Notes under the pieces: model-generated
Told to the model about the DNA's origin: nothing
Database searches by the model: none
What the model saw: only the letters and a program-made list of their open reading frames with translations
Assembly: GCA_021613535.1 (NCBI GenBank)
Contig: CP075495.1
Location: forward strand, 5,580,001 to 5,644,000
DNA from: Adineta vaga
Lineage: Eukaryota > Rotifera
Direction of reading: 5' to 3'
Length of the DNA stretch: 64,000 nucleotides
Position numbers and translations under genes: made by a program
Shown here: piece after piece, positions 37,901-50,049 of the stretch
Layout of the letters: every line of letters begins with the position of its first letter
Position numbering within the stretch: the stretch's first letter is position 1

Positions 37901-40900
37901 CAAATGTATTTTCAGCCTATTTTAATAAAAAAAAAACAATAATCAATTTAGTTTAGAAACTATTCTCTATGACAATTTACTTCAAGTAATAAACGTGGTC
38001 CAAGAATATCTTTATAATAAACATGTAAATCTTCATTTTGATCAAAATGTCGTCGATAATTTCGTTTATCCGGTGAATCTTCAATCAATTTAATTAAGGA
38101 TTTCATTCGTTGTTCACATTGACCAAGAATACGATAACCAAGTAAATAATACATATACATTACCTAAACAAAAAAAAATAAGCACTTTCTTTCAATAGAA
38201 AAAACACTATCATTTCAGAAACTTACCATACTCCATCGTTTTTTCTTACTAACTTTAAGTTTATCTTTAAGATGAAGAACAAGTAAATTTCCACCTGGTA
38301 ATCGCCATGATAAACGACCACCATAGGGTGTAGCTGTTTTTTGTGGTGGTGCTAATTTCATACCTTCTACATCATGGACAATACTGAAAATAGATTGATA
38401 ATTTAAGAAAATATGGCTAATTTAAAAATGATGAATTTACCCAGCAGCTTTATTAATTGCTTCAAAGAAATCTTTAACAAACATATTTAAAGTCCGCTGT
38501 TGATTTTCATCATGATAAAATGCATCATCGAAGAAAACATGTGCTATTCAAAGATAAAATATTTATTTTATTGTAAGATTACAATATGTTCTACATCTCA
38601 TCTTTCTTTCTTTCCGTGAAAACTTTAATCTCCACCTTTCGTATTTAACTAGTATTCGTACCTTCCATGTCATAATAATCTGGATCAATAACTTGAAATT
38701 CATCTCTTGCTTGTCTTCTTGCACTTTGATCAATATCCATTCTAATGTGCAAGAAAAAAAGGAAATCAATATTTATATTCAATACTTGAATACACTAAGA
38801 AAACTTTTACCTCATAATTGATTTCAACATTAAAATCATTTCACTAATAGTTTCATGCCATAAAGTTCCACATAAATAAATCTTTGTGTTACTTTCTAAT
38901 TTCTCACCATCAGCTAGATTATTACGAAAAAAAAACAAATAAAAAGATTTAATGAATTTCTCTGATCCGACATCTACTATTTTCTCATCATAGTTTTCAT
39001 GTTTGTCCAGACAGTCAGTCAATCAAAGCAAAAAGGCCATCATCGTTTCATTTTTTTTTCCTTTCTTCTCTTTCAAACAATTAGATGGTTACATTCACGT
39101 AAAGAAGATTATGTGTAAATATCTTTCTATCACACAATAACCTTATGACATACATCATCTATGATGTCAAAACAAACAACGAATAAAACAGAACGAAGAA
39201 AAAAGATTACTTACAAAATGCAGCCATGCCATCAATAATATCTAAATCTTCAAAATGTTCTTCTAGTTTATTTTTTTGATGTTCAGGTTCATTACGACGT
39301 CGATTTAAAAGAAGAGATTGTTCAATTAAAGAACTATCATACTGTGGAAGAACAAACAATCTATTCAATTGATTGAATGAACAAAACATAATTCATTTGA
39401 AACAAAACAAAACAAAACTCTTTCATTCTTACGTTTCTGTTGTTGCTAGACGTTTATTTTCTGGAAACCATATATGAGATGTTATCCATAATTGTGACAG
39501 ATACCAGAGACAAAGACCAACAATAATATGCCATGTTATACGACTTGTATTGAAACTTTCACTACACTCCCAATACATTACTTCACGAATAAAAATAATT
39601 TGATCCGTTTTCCAATGACATAAACCAATCATAATTGCTAATGTAACAGGTGTTGCTAATGTTAATGGTACAGCAAAAGCCATACGTTGCATTTGCATTT
39701 TACAAGCTGATTTCGAAAAATAATAACATAGACCTGTTGAGAAAAAATGTATTATCATTGGTACAAATGGTCCGATTGAATGCCAATAATCATCAATAGT
39801 TTTTTCCTACAAACAAACAAACAAACAAACGAAAATAGTTTTATTGAATCAATTTGAAAACATACTTTATCTGGCTGAAAATCGAATGGATCACCAGCCG
39901 TTCCTGGATCTTCGTCACCAGTTGGAAATAAAGACATTGATTCTTGACCACCGATTCGACCCACTAATGTGTTATTATCATCAGGAGAGAATGGCATTTG
40001 ACGTTTATGCCGCACTGGTAAATCATTATTATTCATATCAAATTGATTTGATCCGCCATCGAAATTATTTAAATCTGTTCCAGAATGTATGGATGTTTCT
40101 AGAGGCAATGCTCCAGCTGGATTGTTAACAACGGACACGAAGACATTATCAAAATGTTCTCTTGGTAAAAGAAGAAAACTAAATGCAACTGTAAGAGCTA
40201 TTTTCCAAATTGATGCTCCAATATTTGCTTTTGATCGTACTGATTGTAAATGTCGTTTATATGTACCCAATGGAATATTTAATTTACCTAATTTAATATC
40301 TCGATCAACATAATTTTCCCACCAAACAATTGATACACACAATAAAGCCACAGGTGCTTCCCAACCAAAACGTAAGCGTACTTGTTCAATAGTATCTGTT
40401 GACGATTTAATTGAATTACTTAATGCTGTATTAATCGAATCGACAGCATCGAATCCAGATGGTTCATCAAGAGCTGTTGCAGGTGTAGTTGTTGTTGCTA
40501 AGGGTTTTGTTAGAAATGCTGTATATTGTGTACTTGTTACAACAAAATAAACTGAACATTGAGCAGCAAAAGCAGCCAAATCAATAAATAATGTTAAGAA
40601 ACGTAACATTGGTTTGGAATTACTTTTTGATAATGTTAATTTACAAAATGCTGGAATAGTACAAACAGCATTCATTAATAATAGACCACGGATAACATCA
40701 CAACTTGGTAAAACACGAAATACGAGTAAGCAAACACCAAATGTATGAATACTCTCGAGAAGGAAGATCTACAAAAGAAAAAAGAGAGATAAGATTTTAT
40801 TCCATATCGATGATTATTTCATATTACCGTAATTAAATCAGTGAATACAGGTCCACGTCGATTTCGAAAAAGACTTTTAGCAAGTGCTTCAAGAAATAGA

Positions 40901-41218
40901 AATACATATGGTACACATATTGTTGCTACTAACATAAATGACCAACGACTTGCATATTGTTTGTCCTGATTAACAAAAGAAAAAAGAATACATGAAACTT
41001 AATGATTCAATTTGAACAAAACATACTTGTAATCGATTTCCTAAACTTTGTGTCATAAGAAGAAAAGATCCTTTGCTAGCAACAGCAAAAACCAAGACAC
41101 CAACAAAATAAACCATATATGCTGCACATTTAAATAAACGTTTAGCATTACGCATGCATAACGTGGTTTTTCCATATCGATCGGCTGGTGATTCCAGAAT
41201 ACCATCGCCATAGGGCAT
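34926..41218 (-). CDS. Chitin synthase (metazoan, family GT2)
   Basis: Sixteen exons close in phase, 1654 residues: 41218-41027, 40965-40828, 40768-39866, 39806-39433, 39333-39215, 38913-38811, 38741-38662, 38543-38441, 38383-38227, 38163-37981, 37916-37761, 37699-36949, 36796-35820, 35763-35542, 35487-35328, 35272-34926. An N-terminal multi-helix region (about residues 1-540) contains a non-helical insert ending near PDK. The GT2 domain follows: YLCGTLWHETISEM, VLSVDGDVDFGPDAV (D-x-D), LLQDLGEDRFLSKLL (catalytic ED) and FFNQRRRWIPSTLG (QRRRW). Then come a membrane cluster, the animal-specific NSWGTRE, a coiled region (KYEKQNANPDQKSNEEL), two more helices and a His/Arg/Ser-rich cytoplasmic tail. 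It polymerises UDP-GlcNAc into chitin at the plasma membrane; rotifers use chitin in jaws (trophi) and eggshell. Confidence 0.96.
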
Positions 41219-41321
41219 GGTTATAATCTTAGTCTTCTATACAGTTACTACTGACGTAATGATGTACACAACGAAAAAACGAAGAAGCTCATTGTGTGAT
41301 TGAGCAAAGAAGAGCTCACGA

Positions 41322-41324
<3 letters not shown>

Positions 41325-41359
<35 letters not shown>
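41325..41359. repeat. (GA)n tract upstream of chitin synthase
   Basis: About 17 GA units, some 107 bases before the start codon. In animals GA tracts can bind GAGA-type factors and keep promoters open; whether that applies here is inference. Comparable GA/CT runs sit upstream of the bHLH gene. Confidence 0.8.
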
Positions 41360-41363
<4 letters not shown>

Positions 41364-43417
41364 TAAAAGGTTGTCGGATTAAAACTAAGTAAAAAAATTG
41401 TTGTTTCTCTCTATCTCTATCTCTTTGTATACGCGCTGAAGAGATAGAGAGAGAATGTGTTTAGTAAAAGAACAGGAAACGTACAGCACGACGATAAAGA
41501 CAACGACAATGATCAGATCCGTTTGTAAACAAGCAAAAAGAAGAAAGAGGAAAAAAACCGCTTGAATGTACGTAGTTTACCTCGACTTGATGATTGCGAG
41601 TAAAATACAGGCAACGAGAGAGAAAGGGATATCGATACTCTTCACATTATGTAAACATAAGAACTCCTCCCCGATCTATTAGAAAGGGGCGAGAACAAAC
41701 TAATTAGACGATGGATGAATTAAGAACAAGAAGGTTTCTTTAATACTATTCAAATAAATCTTCTTCTAGAAGACAGTTGAAGAGAAGAATATTGAATTAA
41801 CAAATTTGTTACATTCGATAAATTTCAACAATGAAGTGTTCTTCATGTTATTTTACAAGAGAAAGTCTTTTTTTTCTCGAACTTCTTCTTTTCAATGTCG
41901 ACATGGATTTATATTATAAATAGTAAATAAATACTTTGTCTTATGATTAATTGAACTAAATTTCAATAAATAGAAGAGCTTGAGTGACGTAAATATGAAG
42001 TATATTATCTCATGACAAACGTAATATGTCGATATTGTAATGACGTCCTTTACTTGAGTCAGAGATTGTAATTCTCTTCTATGACATAAAAATTATTTGA
42101 AAAGCCGTTCAATTGCAATGTTTTGAAATAATTTTTTGATAGCGAAAAAGAAAAAGAAATCATAAGTAAACATGTAACTATTTGAAAGATATATTGAGAA
42201 AGATTTCATCCGATCGAATCGTTTAAAATTGATCAAATGTCAATAAATTCATTTGTTTTTTTTCTGGAATAGTCAATATTAACAATCGATCTATCGAAAT
42301 AAAATAAATATTCTTTTTCTATTCATCTTATTAATCAATGGCATATTGTGTTAAAAGTTCTGAATATATTACAAGGTGGAAAAAGCTAGTAAGCATTAGT
42401 ATACATTCAAAACATTTTCTTTTCCTCAATTTCCTTTTCTTTAAACTCTTGTCTCAATTATTGGCATACAAATAAACATATTTCTAAGTCTTGAGAATTT
42501 CATTTTCTACTTTTTCTTCTTCTTCTTCTTCTTCTTTTCTTCGCATAAGCGTTCTTCATTTTCTATACTCACTGGTTGATTCTTTTCTCTTTAACGTCTT
42601 TTTCTTTCATATTCTTGACATTATCCGTATAGATGAATACAAACAGAGATGACATTGTATTTCGATTGATCTACACGATCGAAATAGAAAGATTTTCGCG
42701 ACTTATATGTTCTTTTGTTCTCATTAACTAGTTCGTCGAAGTCTATTGCGATAAAAAAATATGTTAACGAAAAGAAAGAGATAGTCGAGTAAGAGAGACA
42801 AAATATTGTCTCTGACTGATCTATGTTTTAGGAAAGAATGTAGTTTTGACTTAATATCCTGTTGATGTACTTCATTGCAACAAATGACACTATCCAAAAA
42901 GCAACACACGCACACACACAGACAGATAGATTTACGAAGCCAATCAAACGACTGAATAATTGAATTTTTTCTAATTGAATCATTGTGTTATGTGTATGTG
43001 CTGGAATAAAAGCACATCGATAGAAACGACGACGATCAAATCGTAGAATAGACTATTTATCTATCGAACAAGACTATAATGGCATATACATCTGAATGAT
43101 GAACATCAATCAATGTCACAAATTTGTTTGGATTTGTTCATTTTAAATAACAAATATTGTTATTGTTTTTTTCTTCTTCTTTTGATGAGATATATACAAA
43201 TAGATGAAAACCGTGTCATTCGATAGATATACTGTTCAGAAAATTTGTGTCAATTCTTAACGCGTGTAAAAATGTTCATCCTTGAAGGTTTTTTTCTTCT
43301 TGTATGTGCACGTCCTAAACCTTGGTTAGAATACGCATGTTTGCCTCTTCTTTTCTAACTAACTACCGACAATAGAAACTCTCTGTCGACCCTCCCACTT
43401 CGTGTGATGCACACGCA

Positions 43418-43440
43418 AATATATATATATATATATATAT
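43418..43440. repeat. (AT)n microsatellite
   Basis: About eleven AT units in the region between chitin synthase and the myotubularin. Confidence 0.9.
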
Positions 43441-43960
43441 GCGCAAGGAAAGTACGGGAAGAACAAAAAACGTAGCAGTATGATTATTCATTTTTCTCTT
43501 TTTCATTAGTTCTTCGAACTACTTCTACTACGACTCGTCATCACATCAAACGAGCGAACAAGCAAGTCGCTTTTGAACATGCTTGTCTCTTTCACACATT
43601 TGTTGTTATTATGATTATCATTGTTTATAATTGCTTATGGGTATTTCTTTAAGATCACATGGGATTTGTTATCTTTTATGACATAGAAATCGAGCGTACA
43701 TATATTGTAACTGATCAAAGGCATAAGAATTCTTAGGTGAATAATTTTTCTCATGAAGATAAGATTTGTTTTTCTCTTTCTCCTTGATAACATTTTGTTC
43801 CTTCTCTTTTTTCTCTATCTCGTTTTTTACTTTTTTTTTGCATCGTCTATTCTTTCAGATCGATGTCAGATGTGATGTAGATTCCAACGGAATTTGCACT
43901 TCAATAATGATGAGAACCGTCATCATCATCATTCTATTGCACGAAAACTATTCTAATTGA

Positions 43961-45404
43961 ATGTTTGCCTATTTCTGGTCGAAGTTTGATACACAAGATG
44001 CACGAGTACTCAATGATGCAAAGGTAAAATATGTATTATATTTTGAAACCTTTGTTTAAGTACTAAACGATGATCATAATTAACAATTTTCTCTATTATA
44101 ATAGGATTATCTAGAAAGTGAGCTATCGAGACAAGTTAATCATTAAAAATCTAGGGAAAAACAAGAAGCAAATAGTACAACAGGTATTCTATTGCTGTTT
44201 ATAGCTTCATGCTTCCGAAAAACTTCCTGTTTTTAAGTATTTGATATTAGTTAAACTGTATAATGAGACAGATCTCTGATCATCAGTGACATCTGTTAAA
44301 GAGAATAGTTTTGAAAAAAAAAATGAATAATAATAATAATAAATTAAGTAAATGGAAGATGGATCTCTTTTAAAAAGTAGAAGTCGAAAATAAGTCTTTG
44401 ATAATTGACTTTGAAGTCATTTTTTTATTAGTTAAATAATTGAAACTGTCAGATTGATGATTCATTCATCATTTTCAAACATAACTCATATCATTCATAT
44501 AAACTTGATTAAAAACATTGATTATTGTCAATTTATAAATTAGAATATCAATGAATCTTGCCGATAATTTAGCATCATTGCGTGCTGTAAGTATTTATTT
44601 CTATAGTAATTAATTACTCTCTTGATTATTACATGTTGTTATTTCTCTCTCCATTTCTTACCATATTTCTTTACTTGTCAAATAAAGTAAATCATTTTTT
44701 GTTGCCTGTTACAACATTAAGTTCTTCGCTTTTCTATTCTTCTATCTTTCCATCTCTCTCTCGCTCTCTGTCTCTGTCTGGCTACATTTATATATATATA
44801 TATCATTATCATCATCCTCTTGTGTTTCTTTTTTCTCTCCCTATTCCTCGTAGTAATGAGTAAATGTAACAAGCGCAAATCTCTGTTTGTCTCTTCTGAG
44901 CTCGCACACAAACACATGATGGAGAAAATACACTTGCCGTAGCTCAAAATCGACGAAGTCTATCTTTTCTTTTCTTTTCCTTTTTCCTTTTCTGCTTAGT
45001 TTCTTATAGTGAGCGTTAACATTGTCTTGCCGTGTATTTTAGCTGAACACATGCAGGAGCGAGTAAGAATACGGCAGAGTTCAAATCAAATGCGCTGTGC
45101 ATTAGGCCATGCGAAGATACTACTAATGAGAAAAGAGCAGTGAAAGAAAAAGAAGAAGAAGAAGAAGAAGAAAACGACGACAACGGCGACATAACGTAGC
45201 TGGAAAAATCGATCAGAGTAGAATCACGAAGAGGGAGACAATTTTCTTCTTTTATCACCAAACAAATACATTTAACGTCTATCGTTTATGATAATCGATA
45301 CCGTTCCATCGATGAATCGTCAGTTATTTCATGAAGTTTTCAAACAAATTTCTTCAAGAATTGATCAATTAAAACAAATTCCTTCATCTACTGCTCATCT
45401 TCAG
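43961..45404 (+). other. Coding-like exons upstream of the myotubularin, one with an in-frame stop (possible N-terminal extension, separate small gene or decayed exon)
   Basis: Four segments look like exons. 43961-44023 starts with ATG and gives FAYFWSKFDTQDARVLNDAK, ending at a GTAAAA donor. 44105-44183 begins after an AG with DYLESELSRQ, meets TAA at 44144-44146 and continues in frame as KSREKQEANSTT to a GT. 44573-44586 is a 14-nt piece. 45324-45404 gives FHEVFKQISSRIDQLKQI and ends at CAG-GTAAAA. All phases match each other, and also the piece 45947-45964 just before the myotubularin. A donor inside segment 2 (after 44134) would avoid the stop. I recognise no family. The charged helical character and intact splice signals argue against pure noise. 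Confidence 0.35.
45149..45173. repeat. (GAA)n microsatellite
   Basis: About eight GAA units, within the putative upstream intron or promoter of the myotubularin gene. Confidence 0.85.
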
Positions 45405-45955
45405 GTAAAAAATACACAAACATTCAGCTCAAAGTTGTCTTCGATGGTTCTAATCTGTCACGAAAAGAATCATTTGCATTCGAAATATGTATCTAATTTG
45501 TTTACTCAAGGGATAAAGACGAAGAAATAAGAATAAGAAAAGAGTTTCTCTTCATAGCTTTCACATAGGAAAAAAAGAATCAAGGCAAATCCTCACATGT
45601 TACACCCGAATGCCTACAAGTTAACATAAATTATGTTAGTTTTCTTGTTTCTTCTTCTTTCTCAGCAGATTTGCAAAACAAGGAAAAAGTATTTAGTTTG
45701 CGGATATTGCACTAATGGAAAAAGACCAGAACTATATATAAATCTATTCTATAAGAATTATCGAATAGATGAAATAGTTTTGCTAGTAATGATTTGTATG
45801 TATTAGAGCTTTTCTTTTCTATTTATATGAGCATGACGAGAAAAAGAAATCTTCAAGTCAATAGAATGTAATCGTATTAGACGTCTCCGTTCTCATGAGG
45901 TTACTTGTCGTATAAAAATATTAAATCGTTCTTTTTTCTTCGAAAGAATTTCGTG

Positions 45956-48900
45956 ATGAGGACGGTAAGAAGAAGAGATAAATGATAATTTCAATCGCTT
46001 ATATTAATTGAAATCTGTTATTTTTACAGGTGGAGAACGTTCGTTTGACAGATCGTTTCAATGTTCGACAACAAATAATTGGTAGATATAATAATTTTCT
46101 TTTGTTCTATTTTGATTGATTTTTTTTGTCTTATTCTTTTTCCAATCAAGGCACAATCTATTTGACTGCAACACATCTGATATTTATTGATCCAGAAGGA
46201 AAACGAGAAACATGGGTAAAAATAAAATAAAAACTTCAATAGAGAAATAAATTCGCTTGATTACTTTATTTAGATTCTTCATTCGTTAATATCATCGGTT
46301 GATAAATTACCAACGACACAACAAGGATGTCCTCTACGTGTTCGAACAAAACATTTCCTTTCCGCTGAATTTACTATTCCAAGAGAACGTGATTGTGCTG
46401 ATTTATATGCAACACTTAACCAACTAAAACCAGGTAATACAAAAGAAAAAATTGCATAGTAAGAAAAAAATAACTTTTCCTTTGTTAGATTCCTATGAAA
46501 AGCTCTATTGTTTTCTGTATAAAGCTCCAAATTATTTGGAGAAAATTTGGGATCCTTTTCTCTTATCAACAGAATATATGAGAATGGGTGTCCCAAATCA
46601 AGAATGGAAAATTGAAGATGGAAATAGCAATTTTGATCTATGTGATACATATCCACCGTTAATTTATGTACCAGCAATAACAACAAAGGCTATGTTAATT
46701 GGAAGTTCAAAATTTCGAAGTCGAGGTCGTTTACCTGTTCTCACTTATTTACATTCAAATGGAGTAAGTTGAAGATAAACAGAAAAACATATGATTGTTT
46801 GTTTTCTATGAACTTTTAGGCATCAATAACACGTTGTTCTCAACCCTTATCTGGTTTTAGTGCACGTTGTCAAGAAGATGAATATCTTTTACAATGTATA
46901 TTGAAAACAAATTCGCATTCAAATACAATGTATATTATCGATACACGACCACGGGTAAGTCGAATGTAAAAATAGAATTTATCTAGCTTTATAATGAGAT
47001 AAAATGAAAACTAAAGTAGTCTGATAAGAGAATCATGAGTCGGATGAAAAGACGCGTGACATAGAAAGAATCTTCCTTCCTGAACGACTCTGATCTCATT
47101 ATCTAAATTAAGATTGTGCGATATAGAATTCATTTTTTTAGCTTATACTGATTTGTTTGTTATAGATCAATGCTGTAGCAAATCGTGCAGCTGGAAAAGG
47201 TTATGAAAATGAAGATTATTATTCGAATATTCAATTTAAATTTTGTCCAATTGAAAATATTCATGTTATGCGAAGTAGTTTACAAAAATTGCTTGACAGT
47301 TAGTTGAAAAAGAAATTCTTCTTCTAAATAAACAATTTTGATTTTGTTTAGCTTGTGAAATGAAAAATCCAACAATGAATCAATATTTAAGTGCTTTAGA
47401 TAATTCATCATGGTTACAGCATATAAAAGCTGTTTTAGATGCTGCTATTTTCATTACACGTGTAAGTTAAATCTATAAATAAGAACATATTCACGCATGA
47501 TATCTTTCTCACTCTTATGCACTACTGATTTGAGTTGTTTTTTTTTCAATAAGTAGAGATAAATAAATATTTTTATTATTAATTTTTTTAAGGCTATTCA
47601 CATTGAAAAGAAAAATGTTCTAATTCACTGTTCAGATGGTTGGGATCGAACAGCACAATGCTGTTCATTAGCATCTCTTCTTCTCTCTCCATATTATCGA
47701 TCAATTCATGGTTTTCGAGTAAAATTTTGTTAATCTTTCAAAAATAGAATCTCTTTTCAAATCGGTAAATCTAGATCTTGATTGAAAAAGAATGGCTTGC
47801 ATTTGGACATAAGTTTTCTGATCGTTGTGGTCATACAACAACCAGTGATAATAAAGAACAATCATCTGTTTTTCTTCAGGTTTGACTATTCTATGAATAT
47901 GTTTATCGAAGCAAATGTCTGTCGTTTTAGTTTATTGAAGCAGTATGGCAATTAAGTCAAATTTATCCGACAGCATTTGAATTCAATGAACGATTTCTTC
48001 TCTTATTGCATGATCATTCTCATTCATGTCAATATGGAAATTTTATTGGTAACTGTGAAAAAGATCGATTAGATCTATGGTTTGTTTTAGAACGAAACAA
48101 AAGATTATCTTTTCTAAAATATTTTTTTTTATAATTCAGTGTCAAAGAACGAACATATTCATTTTGGAATTTTATTCTACAAAATGTAAATGACTTTCAA
48201 AATCCGCTGTTTCGTCCACAATCAAATTATGCCAATGAAGTACTTTTGCCAACGATCAATTCTCAAACATTAAAGTATATTATCCAAAATAGATAATTTT
48301 TAATCAAGATGTTTAAAAAAAATCATTTTCATCTTTAGATTTTGGTTAAATATGTATCATCGTTTTGATAGTGCATTATTACCGAAAGAAAATATTTCTA
48401 ACACATTGGCACGTCTTGTTGATCATACCACATCATTGAGTGATCATGCACGATTATTAGAAAAGGTATTGTTTTAAAATTTTATAATTAAATACATTTA
48501 CTCTTTCGTATATAATATATTAGCGTATTCGTGAACTTCAATCAACATTTGATAATGATCAAATAACCTTGAGTAGTAGTGCAACAACAACATCAAATGA
48601 AGATGTTGAAGATTCCGATATTGAAAAGGGTAATCAATCAAATAAAATTTGTCTTCCTGAATTTGATAGTGGTTTGAGTGACGTTGATCTTTGTCACACG
48701 CAAATAAATGATTCTATTCCATTGAAATTAAATACAATTCTTCAACCTCCACCACCTTCTTTTTCCGACGTTGAAAGTGGCTTTAGTGGTGATTATTCTC
48801 CACGTGGAAAAACTCCACTAACATCATTTATCCTTCCACATCAATCAAGTTTAGATATCAATGATATTCCAACCTTAGAACGTATTGCACTTGAATTAAA

Positions 48901-49290
48901 TTCCATTGCACTCGATTGGCGTTCATACAATGCACCTGTTCATTGTGCATGTTCATTACCATTCGATTCGGCGCAGCGAAAAGTAAGACAAAATTAGAAA
49001 CAATATTTTTATACGTTTATAATTATATCTTGTCTTTTTAGTATAATTGTTGGCGATGTGGAGAAAACTTTTGTACTCGTTGTATTGAACGAAGTATTCA
49101 TCTACCTGGTCTTTATAGTAATAATTTGGCACCAGTGTGTAGAATATGTGCACGTTCCATTAAATCTTCACCGTCATTTGCTGATTTTTCTGCATTAGTA
49201 AAATCTAAATCAACCGATTTTATTCGTAATCAAACAGCCATGAAATTATCTCGATCAATGGTTGATCAATTTAATCCATCCCGGCTATGA
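45956..49290 (+). CDS. Myotubularin-related phosphoinositide 3-phosphatase (MTMR6/7/8 type) with C-terminal FYVE-like finger
   Basis: Fifteen exons close in phase, 762 residues: 45956-45964, 46030-46081, 46151-46215, 46274-46433, 46489-46763, 46820-46954, 47166-47298, 47352-47461, 47593-47718, 47775-47879, 47931-48079, 48140-48274, 48339-48465, 48524-48982, 49042-49290. The start [13 protein letters not shown] corresponds to the usual first residues of MTMR6/7/8. A PH-GRAM domain follows ([20 protein letters not shown]), then the phosphatase domain with active site [10 protein letters not shown] (C-x5-R, so catalytically competent) and [13 protein letters not shown] coiled coil ([20 protein letters not shown]) and a Ser-rich linker come next, then a Cys-rich end ([28 protein letters not shown]). 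It dephosphorylates PI3P and PI(3,5)P2 on endosomes. Human MTMR6/7/8 lack the finger; MTMR3/4 have one. Confidence 0.92.
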
Positions 49291-50049
49291 GAATATGTTG
49301 TGTTTCTTCTTCTCTTTTTGTTCTTTCTATCTCATGCATACTATTCAGGTCAGATGACGAAAGACAATAATAAACGAGAGACAAGAAAGATCTGTATGTT
49401 TATAGAAATTATTTTTGTTCATTCCTGTTCGTTTTCTGAGATAAAACAAAGACAAAATATCTTTGTTCAAGGCATTTTTCTTTCTGTTTTATTTTAACTC
49501 TCGTTACTGTTTATTTTTGTATTCACATGTTTATGATTATTCTTATTTTGAAACAGAATTCATTAAAATTATATCGATTTAATTAAACGAAAAATGACAT
49601 TATCAACTTTAGTAAATGATAACATAAAACTCGTGTCAATTGAACTTGGTCTTCTTCAAAGAGAATTTATATTCAAATATTGATTTTATCAAGTGTGAGA
49701 TCAGGATATATCTTTCAAGGAGATCCTAGTTTCACTATATAATTAACTGAGCATAAGAAAGAAACATCTTTGTCATATGAAATATGACGCATGTAACAAA
49801 ATGTAAATATCTTTTATAGAATTCTTTGTTTTTATTTTGTCATATAATGCATCTATGAAAAAAGATTCTACTATGGATATTTAATTTATCCATGTATTAA
49901 TTGACTAAAAACCCCTCGTGCTCTTAATGAAAATCACATCATATTAAATTATGAGAAGAAAAAAAATTATTTTAAAAAGAAAAACGAAAGAAGAGAATAA
50001 TTTTGTCTGTTCATTTGAAAAAAAAGAAACGAAAATAGGATGTCAATCA
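49291..50049. other. Convergent intergenic region
   Basis: Holds the 3' UTRs of the plus-strand myotubularin and the minus-strand Pro-rich gene. No coding segment recognised. Confidence 0.6.

Larger units (their letters stand above)
41219..43960. other. Divergent intergenic region, chitin synthase promoter side
   Basis: Includes a long GA tract right upstream of the chitin synthase start (41325-41359), CT runs near 41405-41425, a TTC run near 42510-42535 and (AT)n at 43418-43440. A short CTC-CCCC / GGGG-GAG inverted repeat lies around 41650-41680. No coding segment recognised. Confidence 0.5.
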
